A DNA stretch of 7,598 bases from Methanoregula sp. (lineage in GTDB: Archaea; Halobacteriota; Methanomicrobia; Methanomicrobiales; Methanospirillaceae): assembly GCA_030653335.1 (NCBI GenBank), contig JAURZP010000032.1:1-7598 (forward strand), given 5' to 3'. Below are positions 1-5,559 of this stretch, piece after piece. The position numbers and the translations under genes were made by a program. Below the pieces are notes generated by a model. It worked only from the letters and a program-made list of their open reading frames with translations, was not told the origin of the DNA and did no database searches. Position 1 is the stretch's first letter. Every line of letters starts with the position of its first letter.

Positions 1-1171
1 ATTGCCGGAAATATGTAACAAAATCCCCAAATTCCGACCATAACTGATTTGTGGAATAACCCGGAGTAGACATTCGCTCCGCTCCAAGAGTCTCATTGAC
101 TTCGCCAGTCACATCAAATGAGCGGTATACATGGGGATAGCCCTCTGCACCAAGGAAGGAGGGGATGTCTGTTACAACCTGGAAATGGAGGTGCGGAATA
201 TCAGAGTTTCCGCTGTTGCCCATCAGGCCAATCACCTCACCCTCTTTAACAATATCTCCGGTCTTTACCCGGACTGACCCGTTGACCATGTGGGCATAGC
301 AGGCATATTTCTTATTCCCGATATCGAGGATAACGTAATTTCCGGCCGCATTTGCCAACGGGGTACCCGCCGCTGAGTAGATCGTTTCAAAATCTGCGAG
401 GCCATCGTAGGCATCCACAACCGTCCCGTTTGCAACTGCCAGGATCTCCTTTCCAAACCCAGGATAATTTCTTGCAAGGGTTGCATTGCCGGCCGCTGCC
501 TTCCCGCTCACCGGATCTAAGTAGACCCAGTCCTGTGCGTACCGCTGGGGAACACGGGTCACCCCGTTCATGGTGATCTGGGCAAGGAAATGGTGGGTCA
601 GGGAGGATGTGGTCTCCATGGCCAGCCAGCCAGGACCATGCATCGGCGAACCTACAACCACAGGTACCAAATCTTTCTTTACGGCAACTTTTCCGCCGGT
701 AATGGTTACCGGTGACAGACCGGCAGCGGTCCTGTTCAGGGTGAGCCGGTGGGAAAGGCGGTCTGGCACAGCATCGGGGCTGACCACAAACCAGAGCGAT
801 ACACGGGGCAGGGAGAGTTTTCCAGTACCGTCCCGAAGCTCGGATGCCGTGGGCGGTGGGACAGATGCCGGGTGATACAGGGCAGATAGCAGTTCGCCTT
901 CTGCGGTATAGAGGATCTTTCCGGTAGCCGGGTTGAGGACTTCTACCTTTTCTACAACCGGTACCTGACCTTTTGCCGGCACCAGTTCAAGTTCATACGC
1001 AAGGTTGATCCCGTTCTGGCTGGGGACCGGTACCGGCGCAAAAGGAACAGATATATTCAGGAGTGGCATCGCAGGCGCTATATGCTGCTCAGCTGCCGGT
1101 TGCGTGCATCCGGCACCGAGTACTGCGAGAATCGTAATAACTGTAATCAGGAACTTTGCAATCGCTGACAT
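1..1171 (-). CDS. M23-family (LytM-like) peptidase, predicted lipoprotein, 3' end beyond the left edge
   Basis: The frame is open from an ATG at 1171 to the left edge, giving 390 residues with no stop. Residues 1-22 form a hydrophobic leader ending LGAGC, so Cys22 is a probable lipid attachment site, although Gly rather than Leu sits at -3. Residues about 35-180 are a beta-rich domain that I cannot name. The C-terminal half matches the M23 fold: QRYAQDW at 209-215, a glycine-rich AVANGTVV strand at 245-252, YAH at 292-294, and PHLHF at 326-330. By LytM numbering these supply Asp214, His294 and the HxH pair His327/His329. The usual HxxxD histidine is Arg210 here. A variant subfamily with QRF/YA-x-DW at this site exists as far as I recall, and His193 or His194 may substitute. 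M23 enzymes cut peptide cross-links in cell walls, but Methanomicrobiales lack murein, so the substrate is open. The gene probably lacks only a short tail. A TATA-like box 35 bases upstream lies in a tandem repeat. Confidence 0.88.
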   Translation of the reverse strand, partial: MSAIAKFLITVITILAVLGAGCTQPAAEQHIAPAMPLLNISVPFAPVPVPSQNGINLAYELELVPAKGQVPVVEKVEVLNPATGKILYTAEGELLSALYHPASVPPPTASELRDGTGKLSLPRVSLWFVVSPDAVPDRLSHRLTLNRTAAGLSPVTITGGKVAVKKDLVPVVVGSPMHGPGWLAMETTSSLTHHFLAQITMNGVTRVPQRYAQDWVYLDPVSGKAAAGNATLARNYPGFGKEILAVANGTVVDAYDGLADFETIYSAAGTPLANAAGNYVILDIGNKKYACYAHMVNGSVRVKTGDIVKEGEVIGLMGNSGNSDIPHLHFQVVTDIPSFLGAEGYPHVYRSFDVTGEVNETLGAERMSTPGYSTNQLWSEFGDFVTYFRQ

Positions 1172-1180
1172 GGTGATGAC

Positions 1181-1275
1181 ATCCGGATGTTGGTTTACCG
1201 GAAAATAAAATGATGGATATGGAATCCGGAGGTTAGTGTACCAAAAAATAAAATGATGGATCTGGAATCCGGATG
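1181..1275. repeat. 43-bp tandem repeat, two full copies plus the start of a third
   Basis: Unit 1 covers 1181-1223 and unit 2 covers 1224-1266, with 37 of 43 positions identical by eye. The first nine bases of unit 1 (ATCCGGATG) recur at 1267-1275. The best-conserved core is a 29-base block at 1202-1230 and 1245-1273 with one mismatch. Each unit contains, on the minus strand, ATCCATCATTTTATTTT, which includes a TATA-like run, and each begins with a CCGGA element. The first is the centre of a perfect 10-bp palindrome, CATCCGGATG, at 1180-1189. The repeat fills most of the gap between the serine hydrolase stop and the M23 start, both on the minus strand, so it looks like a duplicated promoter or operator segment. 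Confidence 0.85.
1202..1211 (-). promoter_or_regulatory. TATA-like box for the M23 peptidase gene
   Basis: On the minus strand ATTTTATTTT is centred about 35 bases ahead of the ATG at 1171. An archaeal start site about 25 bases downstream would give a leader of about 10 bases, which fits the absence of a clear Shine-Dalgarno site. An equivalent box lies 43 bases further upstream in the second repeat unit. The call rests on position and composition only. Confidence 0.4.
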
Positions 1276-1296
1276 CCAAATAATATCAGGAAGCAC

Positions 1297-2805
1297 TCAG
1301 CCCCGTAAGAACGGGCCGATCTCTTTTGAATCAAATCCGGTGACTGCCGCCAACGTGCTGTTCCTGAAGGTGAGATAACCGGTCTGGTCGTCCGGGTTCG
1401 GGAACGAGAAGTACCAGTTATTCTCCGTCACGTGCATGAGTGTGCCCGGGTACTTGTTCGGGCCAAGCTGGAATGTCATGTTCATGGCATCTGCACCTTC
1501 GCTCACGAGCATCGTACCGTACAGGTCGTTCCTGTAAGATCCCGCAATGGCTAAAGGAGCGATTGTTGCAGGCTTTGCATCTGCGGGCCGTTCTACGGAT
1601 TTGATGAGCGAGTTCCACCCTGCCTGGTTGACCTTCTCCCGGGCCTGCAGGTCTATGCCGCTCTTCCCGATGTACCGCTCGAGGAACTCGTCCCGGATCG
1701 CTTCGGGAAAGACCGTCAGCTGCTTGTTTGCGATGACAACAAGACCGGTCTTCTTTCCGGGGATGAGGATCACGATTGAACGGACACCGTCAAGCGCCCC
1801 GTTCTTCTCGATCACCCGCTCGGAAAGGAAATGGTACGAGTCGCAGCCGAGGCCGACAGCCCCGTTTAAGTCGTTTAAGGGCCCGCTGTGCGGAGCGACA
1901 AGGCTTGCGGCGTGAATCTCCTGTACAGTTTTTAAGGTGAGGATCTGCTTGCCGTCAATCGAACCATCGTTTAACATCATCCGCAACCACTGCGTCATGT
2001 CCCGGCCTGTGGAGACCACCTGCCCGGCAGCAGGGAAACCTGCCTCTTCGAGCGGAATGGTATGGACATCTCCTGCGGTGCCGGCATGGCCGGAGACACG
2101 GTTGTCATCGAGGTACATGGTCTCCGGGTGAGCTCCGGACCGCGTCATACCGAGCGGCTTTATGATCCGGGCATCGGTTAAGTCCTCCCAGCTCCGGTTG
2201 TCTGCTTTTGCTGCGGCTTCCCCGGCAATGAAGAAACCCGCATTCGAGTAAATGTACTTCTCCCGGAAACTGGTACCGGGTTCTAAGTAGCGCATCCGTT
2301 CCAGCATATCGCTGTTCGTATAACCGAGCCTGCCCAGCAGGTCTCCATCAAAGTGCCGGAATCCCGTGCGGTGGGCGAGCAGGTCACGCAGCGTTGCATG
2401 CTGACCTGCGTAACTGTCTTTTAAGGTAAAGCCCGGCAGGTACGTGACAACCGGTGTGTCCCAGCTCAGTTTTCCTTCATCAACTAGGGTACCGATCGCA
2501 CCACCGGTGAGATACTTGGACACTGATGCGATCTGGAAGCGGGTGTCGGGATCAACCTTTTGCGGTTTTCCCAGTTCCCGGACGCCAAAACCTTTCAGGT
2601 ACACAACAGTGTCGTTCTCGACAATCCCGATAATGGCACCCGGTACTTCATATTCAGACATTTTCTGGGTAACAAAATCATCAAAGCCGTCAAGTTTTCC
2701 GGTTGTCTTCTGGCTCGTGCTGGTACAGCCGGCAATAAAGACCAGGCCGGCCACAAGAAAAACTACAAGGATAAAGAATGGGTATCGCAGGGCGGGATAT
2801 TTCAT
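1297..2805 (-). CDS. Beta-lactamase/esterase-family serine hydrolase (lipoprotein) with DUF3471-like C-terminal domain
   Basis: This 502-residue protein has a lipoprotein leader with lipobox IAGC, Cys27 being the predicted lipid site, so it should act outside the membrane. The class C beta-lactamase / EstB-type domain covers about 36-380. It shows the nucleophile motif SVSK (Ser94, Lys97), the YSN motif (186-188), and a third-motif region around KNGALDGV (334-341), where many relatives have HGG or KTG, followed by the typical IPGKKTGLVVIAN strand. Residues about 415-500 resemble the DUF3471 domain often attached to this family. The family includes D-aminopeptidases, esterases and transesterases as well as penicillin-binding relatives, so the substrate cannot be set from sequence. 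The ATG start is chosen because the leader begins there. No Shine-Dalgarno site is visible, and a TATA-like stretch lies 20-30 bases upstream. The M23 peptidase gene follows 125 bases downstream on the same strand. Confidence 0.92.
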   Translation of the reverse strand: MKYPALRYPFFILVVFLVAGLVFIAGCTSTSQKTTGKLDGFDDFVTQKMSEYEVPGAIIGIVENDTVVYLKGFGVRELGKPQKVDPDTRFQIASVSKYLTGGAIGTLVDEGKLSWDTPVVTYLPGFTLKDSYAGQHATLRDLLAHRTGFRHFDGDLLGRLGYTNSDMLERMRYLEPGTSFREKYIYSNAGFFIAGEAAAKADNRSWEDLTDARIIKPLGMTRSGAHPETMYLDDNRVSGHAGTAGDVHTIPLEEAGFPAAGQVVSTGRDMTQWLRMMLNDGSIDGKQILTLKTVQEIHAASLVAPHSGPLNDLNGAVGLGCDSYHFLSERVIEKNGALDGVRSIVILIPGKKTGLVVIANKQLTVFPEAIRDEFLERYIGKSGIDLQAREKVNQAGWNSLIKSVERPADAKPATIAPLAIAGSYRNDLYGTMLVSEGADAMNMTFQLGPNKYPGTLMHVTENNWYFSFPNPDDQTGYLTFRNSTLAAVTGFDSKEIGPFLRG

Positions 2806-2823
2806 GAAAGGGAATTAAAATTT

Positions 2824-2835
2824 TATCATAAAAAA
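2824..2835 (-). promoter_or_regulatory. TATA-like element for the serine hydrolase gene
   Basis: Read on the minus strand this is TTTTTTATGATA, about 19-30 bases ahead of the ATG at 2805. That spacing would give a leaderless or nearly leaderless transcript, which fits the lack of a Shine-Dalgarno site. The call is positional and the surrounding bases are generally AT-rich, so confidence is modest. Confidence 0.35.
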
Positions 2836-2867
2836 CATTGCCATATGCTGCCCGGCAGATTCCGATT

Positions 2868-2883
2868 AAAAAAAAGTAAAAAA
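2868..2883 (-). terminator. T-run terminator-like element after the carboxylesterase remnant
   Basis: On the minus strand a run of six T, then AC, then a run of eight T lies 14-29 bases beyond the TAG at 2897. Such runs act as intrinsic terminators in archaea. It may be the surviving terminator of the decayed esterase gene, and it would also insulate the serine hydrolase promoter downstream. Confidence 0.4.
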
Positions 2884-2896
2884 TATTGTGTACCTG

Positions 2897-3108
2897 CTAA
2901 CCTGTTTTTACGGATGGAGTAATATTGATATCGAGTATCCGGCCCTGCTCTCGCGTGTAATCCGGCGATGTGACATTCATCCCGCATTCTTGTTTCCCGT
3001 TTTTGCAAACCGGATCCAAAGGTCCACAACATTGGCAGCCACTGCCGGATCTGCGGGAACCGGAACTCCGGATAACAGCAAGTTTCGCTGCCATAATCGC
3101 GTGATTAC
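2897..3108 (-). pseudogene. C-terminal remnant of a type-B carboxylesterase (para-nitrobenzyl esterase-like), frameshifted
   Basis: Two minus-strand frames, read one after the other, give a typical carboxylesterase C-terminus. The first frame gives SGVPVPADPAVAANVVD then LWIRFAKTGNKNAG and stops at the TGA at 2979-2977. Shifting by one base at about 2981 continues as MNVTSPDYTREQGRILDINI and ends TPSVKTG with TAG at 2899-2897. The pattern W-x-x-FAKTG-N-x-N followed by a P-x-YT block just before the end is characteristic of this alpha/beta-hydrolase family. Only about 65 residues of a normally 500-residue enzyme remain: the catalytic Ser, Glu and His regions are absent, and the frame meets a TGA just above 3108. 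One missing base explains the shift. It is read as a dead relic, not a gene. The family assignment is from recall of the motif, without a search. Confidence 0.68.
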
Positions 3109-3253
3109 TGGAAATCAGTTGTAATAAAAAGTCTGTATCGTTATTACAGTACTGTCGGAATCCTTAACCGGTAAACCATAGATTAATGTGTTCAAAGATT
3201 CTTAATCTCGATAATTATCCGGGGTACGCACGAAAAAACTTGCGGCAGAATCC
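3109..3253. other. Intergenic stretch with probable promoter region of the Cys-repeat lipoprotein gene
   Basis: No convincing coding frame is seen here. A weak TATA-like GATAATTAT at 3210-3218 lies about 40 bases before the ATG at 3254, which would give a leader of about 15 bases. A small inverted repeat, AGATT-CTT-AATCT, lies at 3197-3209 just upstream. It is too short to call an operator. Confidence 0.3.
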
Positions 3254-3940
3254 ATGAACAGGATGAAAAACCTGAAGTTTGCACGATTGCCTCTTTACAC
3301 CGTGAGTGGTGTAATCATTATTTTTGTGCTTTTCAGCGGGTGCCTTGACAGTCCAGCGAACAGCTATTCCGGGAGCAGCGGAACGGGTTCTGGTTCATGC
3401 AGCTCCGGTTATGCCAGATATACTACAAGTCAGGGATATTGCTGTCCGACAGGGTATCCGTATTATTATGAGGGTAAATGCCACCAGTGTTCGGAAGGGT
3501 ATAATAAATACAGCACGAGCGCCGGTTACTGCTGCCCGTCAGGTTACACTCATTATTATGATGGTAAATGTCACCAGTGTTCTTCTGGATATTACAAATA
3601 CGACACGAGCGCCGGTTACTGCTGCCCGTCAGGGTACCCGTATTACTATAACGGGAAATGCCATTCGCAGTCCTCGGGTTCTAACACCGTGGTCGTATAC
3701 AATGTTCCGGTGGATGGCCGTACCGGCTGCCCGGCCCAGAAGAACCTGCAGTGTTCCGGATGGATAGCCGCAGGCAGCTGCCAGATACAGTCATGCACCT
3801 GCTACTATAGCGGCCTTCACGGCGACACCACCGCCGCATATTATCACACATCGGATGGTGCGTACTTCCGGTGCAGTGGTGCCGGTCAGACCCTGAGCTG
3901 CATTGCCGCGGCACAGGCAGCTGCACAGCATTGCATGTAA
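3254..3940 (+). CDS. Cys/Tyr/Gly-rich predicted lipoprotein with three tandem 30-residue repeats
   Basis: This 228-residue protein has a hydrophobic leader at about 11-29 with lipobox FSGC, so Cys30 is the predicted lipid anchor and the rest should lie outside the cell. A Ser/Gly linker (35-48) leads into three contiguous 30-residue repeats at 49-78, 79-108 and 109-138. The unit reads C-S-x-G-Y-x-x-Y-x-T-S-x-G-Y-C-C-P-x-G-Y, then x-x-Y-Y-x-G-K-C-H, with Cys at unit positions 1, 15, 16 and 28. The C-terminal region (about 144-228) carries eight more Cys (159, 167, 176, 181, 183, 207, 216, 227). Even Cys numbers suggest disulphides, so each repeat could be a small two-disulphide module. I know similar CCPSGYPYYYNGKC-type stretches only from uncharacterised methanogen proteins. 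Role unknown; surface adhesion or protein or glycan binding is a guess. The start is the first ATG, but ATG 3263 (Met4), preceded by ACAGG, is equally possible. Confidence 0.85.
   Translation: MNRMKNLKFARLPLYTVSGVIIIFVLFSGCLDSPANSYSGSSGTGSGSCSSGYARYTTSQGYCCPTGYPYYYEGKCHQCSEGYNKYSTSAGYCCPSGYTHYYDGKCHQCSSGYYKYDTSAGYCCPSGYPYYYNGKCHSQSSGSNTVVVYNVPVDGRTGCPAQKNLQCSGWIAAGSCQIQSCTCYYSGLHGDTTAAYYHTSDGAYFRCSGAGQTLSCIAAAQAAAQHCM
3398..3667 (+). repeat. Three tandem 90-bp in-frame repeats inside the Cys-rich lipoprotein gene
   Basis: The units are 3398-3487, 3488-3577 and 3578-3667, each encoding one 30-residue four-Cys module. Units 2 and 3 share a perfectly identical 30-base block (3514-3543 and 3604-3633), while unit 1 is more diverged. 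This suggests that units 2 and 3 arose by a recent duplication or are being homogenised, so copy number may vary between strains. Confidence 0.9.
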
Positions 3941-4033
3941 TCTTTGACTCCATGAAAAATGTGAAGCCTTATCGGACCAATCCTATTCAATTAAAATAAA
4001 AAATCCCCGCACGATCATTTCGGTCCCCGGTTT

Positions 4034-4043
4034 AAAAAAAAAA
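4034..4043 (-). terminator. T10 terminator-like run after the P-loop kinase gene
   Basis: A run of ten A on the plus strand gives ten T on the minus strand, 50-59 bases beyond the stop of the minus-strand kinase gene. A T-rich run without a strong hairpin is sufficient for archaeal intrinsic termination. No matching T-run was found on the plus strand for the convergent lipoprotein gene. Confidence 0.5.
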
Positions 4044-4092
4044 GATGCCGGATAATAGAATATACCATTCATGTCCCGTACGCATGTTCATG

Positions 4093-4689
4093 TCAATCTG
4101 AAACATCTTTCTTCATTGTATCATCGGCTGACATGATTTTTTCAATGGCTTTACACAGTGTTTCTGTATCTGTTTGTATATTTCCTACAATGCGAACCGT
4201 ATGATCAGCCTTTTTACAATATTTTATAAGCCACTTGTAATAATCATAGAAGCTATCTTTTATCCGTTTTTCAGACTTTTCTTCCTGGGTTATTTTTCGT
4301 TCCCCCAACCACATATCCTGTCGCATATAAACTTCTAATGGTTTTCCCTGCAAATGAATTGTTATTGCGTTTTGTTTAACGATAGCCCAAAAAAATTTCT
4401 GACTTAAAACCCGGGCTGATGCAGCAAAAATGGTGTGATCTTTATTAAGGATCTGCTTTTGAAAAAATAATATTAATTTATGGTCGAGTCCAGTGTCTCC
4501 GTATCGTTTTACCAGACCATCAATATCAGTTTCTTCTGCAGCCTCAAGACTCAGGTCCATATCCATAAATGACATCTTCAGCGTTTCAGCGGCAAATCCC
4601 CCCAAAGTAGTTTTACCCACACCGGCAACTCCTACAAGAACGAAATTCATTTTTAAATTTTCTGGATTGCGCAGCAATGTCTTACGCAT
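4093..4689 (-). CDS. P-loop kinase of the shikimate-kinase (AroK/NMP-kinase) fold, substrate residues lost
   Basis: From the ATG at 4689 this is 198 residues, close to the usual shikimate kinase length of about 170 plus an N-terminal extension. The Walker A motif is GVAGVGKTT (20-28), after the strand MNFVLV. The Mg/substrate DxD is kept as FMDMD (Asp43, Asp45). The family GExxFR motif is GDTGLD (64-69), so its substrate arginine is Asp69, and the GGG motif is replaced by SAR (91-93). A charged lid-like segment (about 128-147) and the closing strand KKADHTVRIVG (159-169) fit the fold. ATP or GTP binding is therefore plausible, while shikimate phosphorylation is not. Most archaea, moreover, use an unrelated GHMP-type shikimate kinase. 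The target could be a nucleotide, small molecule or RNA. A TTG at 4704 extends the frame by five residues, but ATG 4689 is preferred because a TATA-like CTATATTG lies 27-34 bases upstream. ATG 4650, next to the Walker strand, is the other option. The gene is AT-rich. Confidence 0.75.
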   Translation of the reverse strand: MRKTLLRNPENLKMNFVLVGVAGVGKTTLGGFAAETLKMSFMDMDLSLEAAEETDIDGLVKRYGDTGLDHKLILFFQKQILNKDHTIFAASARVLSQKFFWAIVKQNAITIHLQGKPLEVYMRQDMWLGERKITQEEKSEKRIKDSFYDYYKWLIKYCKKADHTVRIVGNIQTDTETLCKAIEKIMSADDTMKKDVSD

Positions 4690-4715
4690 GTTATCAGTCC
4701 CCAAATCCGATGATA

Positions 4716-4723
4716 CAATATAG
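4716..4723 (-). promoter_or_regulatory. TATA-like box for the P-loop kinase gene
   Basis: CTATATTG on the minus strand lies 27-34 bases ahead of the ATG at 4689, placing the transcript start a few bases before that ATG. This is the main reason for preferring ATG 4689 over the TTG at 4704. The call is positional only. Confidence 0.4.
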
Positions 4724-4800
4724 GTACACGCGTGATTTCGTATAATGGTTAAGTGTCCGGAGTTTTAAAAAAAGACGCGAAAGATCGTGGATGAATTACT

Positions 4801-4816
4801 AAAAACAGGCAAAAAA
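4801..4816 (-). terminator. T-run terminator-like element after the Cys-motif protein gene
   Basis: On the minus strand the sequence runs GGGC, six T, GCCTG, five T, starting 44 bases beyond the stop at 4860. The GGC and GCC flanking the first T-run are complementary but too short for a strong hairpin. Another seven-T run follows at 4773-4767. This supports a single-gene transcript separate from the kinase gene downstream. Confidence 0.45.
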
Positions 4817-4859
4817 GCCCGAATCCTTTTGAGAGATGATGTGGGGTTCCTGGTTACCC

Positions 4860-5312
4860 TCACTCGCAATCTGACAATTCCTCATCGAACATTGGGCAAT
4901 ATAGCTCTTTTTCACTAACGCACCGGGTAGGGCAGATTTCACAAAAACTGAGTTGTTGATCCCATGCTTTTAAAATTGCGTCCAGCATTTTATTTTTCAG
5001 TTTATCACCGATATCCGGGAAGTACAATTCTATCATTTCCGGAGAAATATATATCATATCGATCTCCCCTGCGATTTTTTGTAAAATAATATTCTGCATG
5101 TTCTTTGAGAAAAAAATTGAGAACAAAGCGAGATCTTTGTCACCAATCTGATCACTTCTCAATAAATTCCCCGTGTCTTTTTTAATCTGGTCAAAGACGG
5201 TCATGGATAATTCATAACTAAACCAGTTAAATTTTATTTTTTCTTTTTTACTGGAATAAAATGAGGTTGGTTTTATCATGCTCAGCCCGGATGTGCCTTC
5301 TTTTGTTTTCAT
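4860..5312 (-). CDS. Uncharacterised 150-residue protein with C-terminal CxxCxxxC(x7)C motif
   Basis: From the ATG at 5312 this is a 150-residue soluble protein without a leader or membrane helix. Residues about 25-120 are mixed alpha/beta with no motif that I can name. The C-terminal tail carries CEICPTRC at 124-131, then Cys139 in the segment YCPMFDEEL and Cys149. CPxxC-type tails followed by a PMFD-like segment occur, as far as I recall, in small hypothetical proteins of methanogens. A zinc or iron-sulphur site is a reasonable inference, but not shown. A TTG at 5321 would add three residues. ATG is chosen because it is the standard start and no Shine-Dalgarno site favours either. The gene stands alone, with AT-rich upstream DNA containing GATATATTT (5353-5361 on the minus strand) as a possible TATA box, 41-49 bases ahead of the ATG, and T-runs downstream. 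Its AT-rich composition matches the kinase gene next to it. Confidence 0.72.
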   Translation of the reverse strand: MKTKEGTSGLSMIKPTSFYSSKKEKIKFNWFSYELSMTVFDQIKKDTGNLLRSDQIGDKDLALFSIFFSKNMQNIILQKIAGEIDMIYISPEMIELYFPDIGDKLKNKMLDAILKAWDQQLSFCEICPTRCVSEKELYCPMFDEELSDCE

Positions 5313-5559
5313 TGGAATCAACGTTATTATTTGATTATCGTTTTAAAAAAATATATCTGACCCCGTTTCATATGCCGTAATCATCACTTACCAGATCTTT
5401 GAAGATGACCCGTTTAACCGGGATAAACAAACGGTAAAATAGATTGCATGGAAAGTCGTTCCCCGGATTATTCCTTTTCTCGTTGCCATCATCCCATCTG
5501 AGGATGAGGTGTAACATCGCAGAGATCTGCTATTTAGTGCAGGCTTAGTTTGCGATTTT
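5313..5559. other. Intergenic region, promoter-proximal AT-rich DNA
   Basis: The part next to 5312 is AT-rich and holds a TATA-like stretch for the minus-strand Cys-motif gene. A 62-codon minus-strand open frame (5388-5576) overlaps the end of the neighbouring truncated frame. It shows no motif and an unconvincing residue mix, so it is not called. Nothing else is recognised. Confidence 0.4.

Noticed and set aside
265..875. Several 70-100 codon frames on both strands over the M23 gene
   Set aside because: The continuous M23 frame with HLH and the lipobox explains this region; the others are out-of-frame shadows.
2444..2922. Overlapping plus-strand open frames opposite the serine hydrolase N-terminus
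   Set aside because: They are antisense shadows of a strongly supported gene and show no domain or leader of their own.
3398..3667. Possible CRISPR-like array because of regular 90-bp repeats
   Set aside because: The repeats are contiguous, in frame and coding, without spacers.
3324..3767. A 147-codon second plus-strand frame within the Cys-repeat gene
   Set aside because: The length comes from the repeat structure of the real gene; the translation has repeated Arg/Val/Thr-rich blocks and no leader or motif.
3681..3953. A 90-codon minus-strand frame opposite the C-terminal domain of the Cys-rich lipoprotein
   Set aside because: The plus-strand gene is clearly real (lipobox, repeats); the antisense frame lacks any feature.
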